From contig CAIWCQ010000070.1 of NCBI GenBank assembly GCA_903911165.1, positions 1 to 9,917 of the forward strand: DNA of 9,917 nucleotides, read 5' to 3'. The position numbers and the translations under genes are program-made. This DNA is from an uncultured Actinomycetes bacterium. Its GTDB lineage: Bacteria > Actinomycetota > Actinomycetes > Mycobacteriales > Mycobacteriaceae. Every line of letters starts with the position of its first letter. Position 1 is the first letter of the stretch. Of the stretch, positions 1-7,822 are shown one piece after another. The notes beneath the pieces were generated by a model. That model was not told the origin of the DNA. It saw only the letters and a program-made list of their open reading frames with translations, and made no database searches.

Positions 1-1
1 C

Positions 2-751
2 AACCCCAACCGCCGCCGACTGCAGACCGCCTGGCTGGACCAGCGGGCCACAGTGCCCCAGACCGTGCCGGCGGTCGCGGCCCCGGTTGGACCGCCAGGA
101 GGCTCCGCCGCGGAATTCCTCTGCCGCACGGTGCTCGAGGCACCCGGGCAGGTCACCGTCGTCGCCATCGGCCCACTCACCAATATCGCCGCAGCCATCG
201 ACACCGAACCCGACGTTGCCACCGCAATGGCCTCGCTGGTCATCATGGGGGGCACGGTCGCGGTGCCCGGCAACGTCACACCCGCGGCGGAGTTCAACAT
301 CTGGATGGATCCCGAGGCGGCCGACATCGTTTTTCGCAGTGGCGCACCCATCACGATGGTCGGACTCGACGTCTGCCACCAGACGTCCTTCGATCGCGAC
401 CGCGCCGCCCGACTCCGCCGCAACGGCTCACCGCTGGCCGGTTTCGTGGCCGATGCCGCCGAGTCGTGGATCGACGTGCGCGAACAGTTGTTCCCCGAGC
501 ACGAGGCGCTGCATCTTTATGACACGTTGGCCGTCGCCGCCGCCATCGAACCCGACCTGCTTGAGACCCACGGGGCCCTCGTCGACATCGAGACCTCCGA
601 CGGGCCGGCTCAGGGAATGACGGTCACCTACCGCAACGACATCCTCCGCGAGTTCCTCACCGGTCGTGGCCCCAACGCCGCGGTTGCGATCGGCGTCGAC
701 AGCACGCGCTTCGCACAGCACTTCGACGCCCGGGTGGCCGACTGCCTCTGA
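2..751 (+). CDS. Ribonucleoside hydrolase (IUNH family), 5'-truncated by the window edge
   Basis: This enzyme family splits the N-glycosidic bond of ribonucleosides to give ribose and a free base for salvage in the cytosol. The reading frame is open from base 2, so the start and the N-terminal calcium-binding DxDxxxDD motif lie outside the window; about 249 residues are seen of a usual 310-350. The family motifs visible are VVAIGPLTNIA (around 161-193), then AEFNIWMDPEAA (around 288-323), which carries the substrate-binding Glu and Asn, then MVGLDV (355-372), and finally YDTLAVAAAI (518-547), whose Asp (521-523) is the last calcium ligand. Many members have His-Asp at that last place; here the residue before Asp is Tyr. 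A GTG at 53 could be misread as the start, but family homology continues upstream of it. The MMPL gene follows after 53 nt on the same strand and may be co-transcribed. Substrate preference (purine or pyrimidine) cannot be told. Confidence 0.9.
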   Translation, partial: NPNRRRLQTAWLDQRATVPQTVPAVAAPVGPPGGSAAEFLCRTVLEAPGQVTVVAIGPLTNIAAAIDTEPDVATAMASLVIMGGTVAVPGNVTPAAEFNIWMDPEAADIVFRSGAPITMVGLDVCHQTSFDRDRAARLRRNGSPLAGFVADAAESWIDVREQLFPEHEALHLYDTLAVAAAIEPDLLETHGALVDIETSDGPAQGMTVTYRNDILREFLTGRGPNAAVAIGVDSTRFAQHFDARVADCL

Positions 752-791
752 CGGCGAGGGTGTCGAGCACGCGGCAAACCCCATCCAGAGC

Positions 792-796
792 GGAGG
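792..796 (+). promoter_or_regulatory. Shine-Dalgarno GGAGG of the MMPL gene
   Basis: GGAGG lies 8 nt before the ATG at 805. It decides the start: the open frame extends back to a GTG at 760, but that codon has no comparable ribosome site and would add 15 residues unlike a membrane protein N-terminus. Confidence 0.8.
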
Positions 797-804
797 ATAT
801 CGAC

Positions 805-2970
805 ATGCATCGCGCGCCAGACGTTCATCGACCGCTGTGGGAACGCATCGGCGAGATCGTCTCCAGCCGTCGGTCCTGGGTGTTGGCACTGGTCGTCGCG
901 GCACTTGGCGGCGCCCTGCTGGGTCTGATCCCGCAGAGTGGCTCGGCCGAACAATCGCCGGTGGTCCTGCCCCCGAACGCGGAGTCGGTCCGGGCGGCTG
1001 AGGTGATCAAGGCGTTCCCCGGCGGTGATGCCGCGCCGGTGCTGCTGGTGATCAGCCGGGCCGATGGGGCGGATCTGTCCCCGGAGGAACTCGACGCCGC
1101 CCAACAGGCCCGCGACCGGATGGCCGGCGTCACCGGCGTGATGGCCGCGCCCGGCCCGCCGATCATCGGTGCCACCGACGGCAAAGCTGCGGTGGCGCCG
1201 GTGGCGCTGAACCCCGACCTCAACGGCTTCGCTCTCTCCGACACCGTGATGGGCTTGCGTGAGGCGGCCCGCGACGGCCTACCCGCCGGACTGGTCGCGA
1301 ACGTCACCGGCGGCCCGGCGTTCGGTGCCGATATCGCCAACTCGTTCGCCGGGGCCAACATCAACCTGCTCGCCGTCACCGGAGCCGTCGTCGCACTGCT
1401 GTTGATCATCACCTACCGCTCCCCGGTGCTGTGGCTGGTGCCACTTCTGGTGATCGCCTTCGCCGACCGGATCGCGGCGGTCACGGGCGCGGCGGTAGCC
1501 CAAGCGGTAGGCCTGGGCGGGGACGGATCGACATCGGGTATCACCAGCGTGCTGGTGTTCGGCGCGGGTACCAACTACGCGCTGCTGCTGATATCGCGCT
1601 ACCGCGAGGAACTACGCCGGGAGCCCGAACACCGGCAGGCCTTGCGCACCGCGGTGCGCTTCGCTGGTCCGGCGATCGTCGCCAGTAATGCCACCGTGGT
1701 GCTGGCCCTGCTGTCGCTACTGCTCGCGTCCTCGCCCACCACCCGCAGCCTCGGTGTGCAGGCCGCCTCCGGTCTGCTAGTGGCCGCCATCTTCGTTCTG
1801 CTGGTGTTACCCCCGCTACTGGCACTGTTTGGACCAAAGTTGTTCTGGCCCTTCATCCCTCGGGCCGGGTCAGCGGAAATCACTACCACCGGGGCCTGGC
1901 ATCGGGTGGCCGACTGGGTGTCCGGTCACGCCGGACGGGTGACGGTGGCGTCGATCCTCGTACTGGGCATCCTGGCCACCGGCTTGATCGGCATCCCGGT
2001 GGGCCTGTCACTGATCGATCAGTTCCGGGTGCGTGCGGATTCCGTCGACGGTTTCAAGACCCTGTCGGCACACTTCCCCGGCGGACTGACCGACCCGACC
2101 CGGGTGATCGCCCGCACCGCTGAGTCCGATGCGGTGCAGGCGGCGATTTCGGCCACGCCGGGAATCGCGTCGGTCACGCCGGCCGGGGTCTCCGACACCG
2201 GGCTGAGCCAGTGGCAGGTGGTACTCGATTCAACGCCGGCATCCGATAGGGCCTTTGAGACTGTCGTTGCACTGCGTGATTCAGTACGAAAAGCCGACTC
2301 AGAGGCGCTAATCGGCGGCTCGGACGCCACCGCACTGGACACCAAGGACGTCGCCGTCCGGGACCGCTGGGTAGTGATCCCGGCGATCCTCATCGTGGTG
2401 CTCGCGGTGCTCTATGCCTTGCTGCGGGCGCTGCTGACGCCACTGGTGCTGGTGGCCATCACAACGCTGTCGACGCTGGCGGCACTCGGAATGGGTGGAT
2501 GGGTGAGCGTGCACCTGCTCGGCTTCCCGGCACTGGACAACACGACGCCCTTGTTCGCGTTCCTGTTCCTGGTGGCACTCGGGGTCGACTACACCATCTT
2601 CCTGGTCACCCGCGCCCAGGAGGAGACACCTCAGCACGGCACCCGCGGCGGCATCGTGCGCGCGGTCTCGGCGACGGGTGCGGTGATCACCAGTGCCGGC
2701 ATCGTGCTGGCCGCGGTGTTCGCCGTGCTCGGTGTGCTGCCGTTGATCGCCCTGACACAACTCGGCATCATCGTCGGCCTGGGCATCCTGCTGGACACCT
2801 TCGTCGTACGCACCGTTGTCATCCCCGCGTTGTTCACGCTCATCGGCCCGGCGATCTGGTGGCCGGCCTTCCATGCGAGAGACATCGAACGAGGCGGCGA
2901 AGTACCGGGTGTCCTCAATCCAACCGGTGGCCCTCAAACGCCCCGGCCCGCACCAGGAACAACACGCTGA
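805..2970 (+). CDS. MMPL/RND-family membrane transporter, 721 residues
   Basis: This is an inner-membrane proton-driven exporter of the MMPL group, the short YdfJ-like type rather than the roughly 950-residue lipid exporters such as MmpL3. It shows the two-fold RND layout. Helix 1 is at about residues 25-43, followed by an extracytoplasmic domain to about 180 and a five-helix bundle to about 345. Helix 7 is near 378-398, then a second outer domain, then five helices from about 525 to 690. The two helix-4/helix-10 signatures are FGAGTNYALLLISRYREEL (Asn257-Tyr258) and LGVDYTIFLVTR (Asp595-Tyr596). In MmpL3 both positions are Asp-Tyr and form the proton relay, so Asn257 is a departure in the first half. 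The motif GLGILLDTFVVRT near the end is typical. The start at 805 is chosen for its GGAGG. The last 56 bp are shared, tail to tail, with the membrane gene on the other strand. The substrate is unknown; lipid, pigment or drug export are all possible. Confidence 0.92.
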   Translation: MHRAPDVHRPLWERIGEIVSSRRSWVLALVVAALGGALLGLIPQSGSAEQSPVVLPPNAESVRAAEVIKAFPGGDAAPVLLVISRADGADLSPEELDAAQQARDRMAGVTGVMAAPGPPIIGATDGKAAVAPVALNPDLNGFALSDTVMGLREAARDGLPAGLVANVTGGPAFGADIANSFAGANINLLAVTGAVVALLLIITYRSPVLWLVPLLVIAFADRIAAVTGAAVAQAVGLGGDGSTSGITSVLVFGAGTNYALLLISRYREELRREPEHRQALRTAVRFAGPAIVASNATVVLALLSLLLASSPTTRSLGVQAASGLLVAAIFVLLVLPPLLALFGPKLFWPFIPRAGSAEITTTGAWHRVADWVSGHAGRVTVASILVLGILATGLIGIPVGLSLIDQFRVRADSVDGFKTLSAHFPGGLTDPTRVIARTAESDAVQAAISATPGIASVTPAGVSDTGLSQWQVVLDSTPASDRAFETVVALRDSVRKADSEALIGGSDATALDTKDVAVRDRWVVIPAILIVVLAVLYALLRALLTPLVLVAITTLSTLAALGMGGWVSVHLLGFPALDNTTPLFAFLFLVALGVDYTIFLVTRAQEETPQHGTRGGIVRAVSATGAVITSAGIVLAAVFAVLGVLPLIALTQLGIIVGLGILLDTFVVRTVVIPALFTLIGPAIWWPAFHARDIERGGEVPGVLNPTGGPQTPRPAPGTTR

Positions 2971-3583
2971 CGATCAGCACCCAGACCGGGAACGCCAGCG
3001 TCAGCCACATACTGGCTTCGGCACTGACGATCAGGGTAAGCGCCAAAACATAGGTGAGGGCGACCAGCCAGCGCGGCATCAGTCCGGTGCGCAGCCAGAT
3101 GGTGGCCAGCGACATCATGAACACCGCGGCCATCCGCAACGCGTAGGTCTTGGACAGCTTCAGCAACAGCATCTGGCCGAACACATCGAAACCGGAACCG
3201 GATATCGATGCACCCAGGTCGTGGCTCGTGGCCGCCAGTGCCGCACCCACCGCTGCGGTGCTGAACATCATCGCCAGAAAGAGCAGGCCGCTGCCGAGTG
3301 TGACGGTGCCGAAAAACTTGTCCTCAAAGCCGCCGAGGTTAGCCCGCACCACGCCGATGAACCACAGGAAACAGATGCCGGCGAACGGCATCAGCTCCGA
3401 GGCGAGCCGGATCTTGTCGTTGCCGGTCTCCAGCCACTGCGAGCCCGGTTGCGCACCCTCGGGCAGTGACGAACGGATCAGGATGATGGAGGTGCCGAAC
3501 AGAACCGCGAACAAAACACCGGCCAACGCGGCGGCGCGGGGCGTGGTGAGGTTGTGCAGGGCCCTCGACTGGTGTTCGGCCAT
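2915..3583 (-). CDS. Six-helix integral membrane protein, function unknown (222 residues)
   Basis: I do not recognise a named family. The protein has six hydrophobic stretches at about residues 16-36, 64-80, 93-117, 148-166, 170-188 and 191-212. The 40-63 loop is polar and probably extracytoplasmic, and it is followed by an amphipathic turn with a FGTVTLGSGLLFL segment. There is no signal peptide cleavage motif, ATPase motif or metal-binding cluster. It starts 18 nt after the stop of the thioesterase gene, so it is probably the third gene of the purA operon. The ribosome site is weak: only a GGCGGG tract directly before the ATG. The last 56 bp run into the 3' end of the MMPL gene, an unusually deep convergent overlap, so both C-termini are constrained by shared DNA. 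The coding call is supported by the clear hydrophobic pattern; overlapping frames in the same stretch give Arg- and Gln-rich nonsense. A role next to the MMPL exporter is possible but not shown. Confidence 0.8.
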   Translation of the reverse strand: MAEHQSRALHNLTTPRAAALAGVLFAVLFGTSIILIRSSLPEGAQPGSQWLETGNDKIRLASELMPFAGICFLWFIGVVRANLGGFEDKFFGTVTLGSGLLFLAMMFSTAAVGAALAATSHDLGASISGSGFDVFGQMLLLKLSKTYALRMAAVFMMSLATIWLRTGLMPRWLVALTYVLALTLIVSAEASMWLTLAFPVWVLIVSVLFLVRAGAFEGHRLD

Positions 3584-3601
3584 CCCGCCATGGTCGCAGA
3601 C

Positions 3602-5583
<1,982 letters not shown>

Positions 5584-5596
5584 TCGGAGCAGCGCG

Positions 5597-5601
5597 AGGA
5601 G
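5597..5601 (+). promoter_or_regulatory. Shine-Dalgarno AGGAG deciding a TTG start
   Basis: AGGAG sits 5 nt before TTG at 5607. The open frame continues upstream into purA, so this site is what selects the rare TTG as the likely start of the Rv0358-like gene. Confidence 0.6.
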
Positions 5602-5606
5602 CGTCG

Positions 5607-6212
5607 TTGATCAGTCCCGACATCATCGTGTTGCGCTTCACCGGGCGCCGGCTGCCGCACGCGCTGGCCCACCTGCCCTGCCGTGAGGTCGACGGTGTTG
5701 CCGCGATCGACGACGCGGTCCGGGATGCGCGGCGGGTGGTGGTCGTCGGCTCCGAGGCCGATCTGTCCGGGGTATTGACCCGGCTGCTGCGCGCCGAGCA
5801 CCTCGACGTCGAGGTGGCCCACGTCCCAGGCCGGCGCGGCGCGCACCGGGCGGTGCGCGGCGCGGCCGTTCGGGTGCCATTGATCCGCGATGACACCGCG
5901 ACCGTGCTTCTCGGCGCGGCGCTGTGGCTACCGCCTGCGGGATCGGCGAACATCCGCGGCGAGGCCGTGGTGGACGACGCGGTGCTCTTCGATGGTGCCG
6001 TCGACGCCGTGCGGATCGAGCCGACGACGGCGTTGCCGGGACTGCGAGCCACGGTATCGGCCGGACGTTTTCAGCGGCGCTGGTTGGCTGGGCGGGCCGT
6101 CCAACTGGGCACCACCGGCGCGCGGGTGGTCCGCGATGGCGTCGAGGGTCCGCGTGAGGTGACCCGGTCGACGTTCTACCGGCACACCACCGGCTGGCTA
6201 CGGGTGGGCTGA
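5607..6212 (+). CDS. Conserved actinobacterial protein of unknown function (Rv0358-like), 201 residues
   Basis: I recognise this by position, between purA and the site-2 protease, as the counterpart of M. tuberculosis Rv0358; no function is established to my knowledge. The protein has no signal peptide or membrane helix. Residues 28-60 alternate a hydrophobic strand RRVVVVG with an amphipathic helix and a second strand (LDVEVAHV), a beta-alpha-beta pattern that could belong to a nucleotide-binding-like fold, though no glycine-rich loop consensus is present. The basic segment 70-80 (PGRRGAHRAVRG) and the C-terminal part FQRRWLAGR suggest contact with nucleic acid or acidic lipid, which is inference. 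Start TTG at 5607 is chosen from AGGAG 5 nt upstream; a longer frame from 5520 would read into purA and is rejected. It probably opens the operon with the membrane protein (48-nt gap containing repeats) and the protease. Confidence 0.75.
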   Translation: MISPDIIVLRFTGRRLPHALAHLPCREVDGVAAIDDAVRDARRVVVVGSEADLSGVLTRLLRAEHLDVEVAHVPGRRGAHRAVRGAAVRVPLIRDDTATVLLGAALWLPPAGSANIRGEAVVDDAVLFDGAVDAVRIEPTTALPGLRATVSAGRFQRRWLAGRAVQLGTTGARVVRDGVEGPREVTRSTFYRHTTGWLRVG

Positions 6213-6213
6213 C

Positions 6214-6258
6214 GTCGCTGCGACATCATCAGGCCCGTCGCAACGTGACATCATCAGG
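6214..6258. repeat. Two-copy direct repeat with dyads between the Rv0358-like and membrane genes
   Basis: The 12-mer GACATCATCAGG occurs at 6222-6233 and 6247-6258, 25 bp apart. Each copy is preceded by GTCGC (6214-6218 and 6237-6241). In the first copy GTCGC-T-GCGAC is a perfect 11-bp palindrome; in the second the partner is GTGAC, one mismatch. It fills the entire gap before the ATG at 6261 and replaces a normal Shine-Dalgarno, leaving only AGGG near the start. It may be a tandem operator or a recent local duplication. Confidence 0.7.
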
Positions 6259-6260
6259 GC

Positions 6261-6842
6261 ATGTGGTGGTTCTACACCGTGATCTTGGGCGTGTCCTTCG
6301 GCCAGGTGCTCAGCGAACTTGCGATCGCGGTGCGCGAGTGGTCCCGAAATCCGGCGCGGCGGCCCTTCGTGCCGGCGATGCTGTGGCGGTTATTTCTATT
6401 AGCGCTGATCGTCGAAGTATGGCTTGCCGCAACCTATTACCGCGGCACCGTCACCGAGATCTCCATCCTGGAATTGGTGGCGTTCCTGGTAGTCCCGGCC
6501 GCCATCCTGATCATGAGTTTCCTTCTCCCGGAGTCCCGGCACGATCCGGGACCGGACGGGGACCTGCCCGCGCCGGCCGCTTTCGACCGGGTCCGCCCGG
6601 TCTTCTTCGGGGTGCTCATCGGCATGGTCGCGGTGAACCTGTTGCACGGCTTCGTGATCGGGCAACAGGGTTGGGACACCGACCTACTCTTCCAATGTCT
6701 GCTCATTGCCGGCGCGGTGACCGGCTTGTTCGTGCGCAACACCGCGGCCGATATCGCGCTCGCGGTGGCGATGATCGCCATCGTCGCCGCCTACGTCGGA
6801 ATCGGCTACTCGACGGTCACCGTCGATGGAACAACCGGGTAG
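6261..6842 (+). CDS. Six-helix integral membrane protein, function unknown (193 residues)
   Basis: No family is recognised. Six hydrophobic helices can be drawn at about residues 3-22, 39-59, 68-89, 112-132, 140-157 and 162-184. A polar Pro/Asp-rich loop at 90-111 divides the protein into two halves. A charged REWSRNPARR loop (25-34) follows helix 1 and is probably cytosolic by the positive-inside rule. There is no signal peptide site or catalytic motif. The start is ATG at 6261 with only a weak AGGG ribosome site inside a direct repeat. The stop TAG (6840-6842) lies 10 nt before the GTG start of the site-2 protease, or overlaps it by 17 bp if the protease starts at ATG 6826, so the two are probably co-translated. 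I do not recall a gene between Rv0358 and Rv0359 in M. tuberculosis, which would make this an extra member here, possibly a partner or substrate of the protease. Confidence 0.8.
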   Translation: MWWFYTVILGVSFGQVLSELAIAVREWSRNPARRPFVPAMLWRLFLLALIVEVWLAATYYRGTVTEISILELVAFLVVPAAILIMSFLLPESRHDPGPDGDLPAPAAFDRVRPVFFGVLIGMVAVNLLHGFVIGQQGWDTDLLFQCLLIAGAVTGLFVRNTAADIALAVAMIAIVAAYVGIGYSTVTVDGTTG

Positions 6843-6852
6843 TTTCAGTTCG

Positions 6853-7632
6853 GTGAGCGTTCGCCCGTTGCGCCAGTCGGTGCGCCCGAGTCCGATCTTC
6901 CTGGTTCTCGTCGGCCTCACCGCACTCGGCGGCGCCATGGCCTGGATGGCCGCCCAAGAAACCCGCCCACTGGCCTACGCCGGGGTGTTCTTGTTCGTCA
7001 TCGCCGGGTGGGTGGTGTCGCTGTGCCTGCACGAATTCGGCCACGCCTACACCGCCTGGCGCTTCGGTGACCATGACGTGGCGGCCCGGGGTTATCTGAC
7101 GCTGAACCCGTTGAAGTACTCCAGTCCGCTGCTGTCGCTGGGCCTGCCTTTGCTTTTCATCGCACTCGGCGGGATCGGCCTGCCCGGCGGCGCGGTCTAC
7201 ATTCGCACCGGTCTGATGACCCCGCGTCAGCGCACCCTGGTGAGTCTGGCCGGACCGCTGGCCAACCTGGTGCTGGCGGTCCTACTGCTGGGCGCGGCGC
7301 GGTTGTTCTACGACCCGAAGCACGCGGTGTTCTGGGCGGCGGTGGCGTTCCTGGGCTTCCTTCAGCTGACCGCGCTGGTGTTGAACCTGCTGCCGATACC
7401 GGGACTCGACGGTTTCGGCGCCCTGGAACCGCACCTGAGTCCGTCGATCCTGCAGAAGCTGGAACCGGTTAAGGGGTACGGCTTTCTGATCCTGCTGGTG
7501 GTGCTGCTCGCCCCGGGCCCCAACCGCTGGTTCTTCTCCGGGGTGTTCTGGCTGTTCGACCTGTCCGGGGTGCCGGGCGCGCTCGCCTCGGTCGGCAACC
7601 AGTTGACTCGCTTCTGGTCTTCCTGGCTGTAG
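6853..7632 (+). CDS. rip2: Site-2 protease family zinc metalloprotease (M50, Rv0359/Rip2-like)
   Basis: This is an intramembrane protease that cuts single-pass membrane proteins within the bilayer, often to release a sigma or transcription factor. The zinc site is HEFGH at residues 60-64 (numbered from GTG 6853), in a helix after ILFVIAGWVV-like hydrophobic sequence; the third ligand lies in NLLPIPGLDGF, with Asp186 standing in the usual NPxPxxDG place. Several further helices surround these. No PDZ domain is present, so it belongs to the short subclass seen in Rip2 rather than Rip1. The start is uncertain. GTG 6853 gives 259 residues, matching my recollection of Rv0359, while ATG 6826 in the same frame adds nine residues and overlaps the preceding gene by 17 bp. 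Neither has a strong ribosome site, which suggests coupling to upstream translation. The symbol rip2 is by position and motif only; the substrate is unknown. Confidence 0.9.
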   Translation: MSVRPLRQSVRPSPIFLVLVGLTALGGAMAWMAAQETRPLAYAGVFLFVIAGWVVSLCLHEFGHAYTAWRFGDHDVAARGYLTLNPLKYSSPLLSLGLPLLFIALGGIGLPGGAVYIRTGLMTPRQRTLVSLAGPLANLVLAVLLLGAARLFYDPKHAVFWAAVAFLGFLQLTALVLNLLPIPGLDGFGALEPHLSPSILQKLEPVKGYGFLILLVVLLAPGPNRWFFSGVFWLFDLSGVPGALASVGNQLTRFWSSWL

Positions 7633-7660
7633 CTTCTGGTCGGCCTGGCCGTAGCTTCTG
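7622..7660 (+). repeat. 17-bp tandem duplication of the protease gene 3' end
   Basis: The segment 7622-7638 (CCTGGCTGTAGCTTCTG, which includes the protease stop codon) recurs at 7644-7660 with one mismatch (T7628 against C7650), 22 bp downstream. A decayed third start CCTAGCTG follows at 7665-7672. It looks like slipped duplication of the gene end. Confidence 0.75.
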
Positions 7661-7675
7661 TCTGCCTAGCTGAAA

Positions 7676-7695
7676 AAACTTGCCTGAAAAAGTTT
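7676..7695 (+). repeat. Short A/T-rich inverted repeat before the main hairpin
   Basis: AAACTT (7676-7681) pairs with AAGTTT (7690-7695) around an 8-nt loop. The region is also a near-duplicate 14-mer (7670-7683 and 7684-7697, 11 of 14 matching). It is markedly A-rich compared with everything around it, and it ends exactly where the main hairpin begins. Confidence 0.5.
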
Positions 7696-7731
7696 GTACG
7701 GCAGCGGACCCCCCACGAACCGCTGCCGTAC
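7696..7731 (+). terminator. Perfect 12-bp stem hairpin, probable terminator of the protease operon
   Basis: GTACGGCAGCGG (7696-7707) pairs without mismatch to CCGCTGCCGTAC (7720-7731) around a 12-nt loop that is C-rich. It lies 63 nt after the protease stop and 91 nt before the CDF start. There is no T-run after the stem, which is usual for mycobacterial hairpin terminators. A weaker 5-bp stem CCCGA/TCGGG (7731-7735, 7747-7751) abuts it. An operator for a dimeric regulator of the CDF gene is the main alternative. Confidence 0.55.
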
Positions 7732-7810
7732 CCGAACTACGTTACGTCGGGCGTTCCGATTCCTGATAGGGACCTAAGTACTCGCCGACGATGACCATGG
7801 CCAACTCCAG

Positions 7811-7816
7811 TAGATT
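7811..7816 (+). promoter_or_regulatory. -10 box TAGATT of a leaderless CDF transcript
   Basis: TAGATT fits TANNNT, and exactly 6 nt separate it from the ATG at 7823, the spacing at which transcription starts on the A of the start codon. No Shine-Dalgarno is present. The first three bases, TAG, are also an in-frame stop, so no longer protein is possible. Confidence 0.6.
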
Positions 7817-7822
7817 TCAGCC

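Noticed and set aside
760..804. Upstream GTG start for the MMPL gene
   Set aside because: GGAGG 8 nt before ATG 805 is a much better initiation site, and the extra residues lack family likeness.
2308..2937. - strand frame under the MMPL gene rich in Gln, His, Asp and Arg
   Set aside because: It arises as the complement of hydrophobic Leu/Val/Ala codons of membrane helices; no plausible start context.
7633..7822. Small gene or riboswitch in the 190-bp gap
   Set aside because: No start with a ribosome site opens a credible frame; the gap holds repeats, hairpins and the CDF promoter. No known riboswitch core is recognised, and the CDF transcript appears leaderless.
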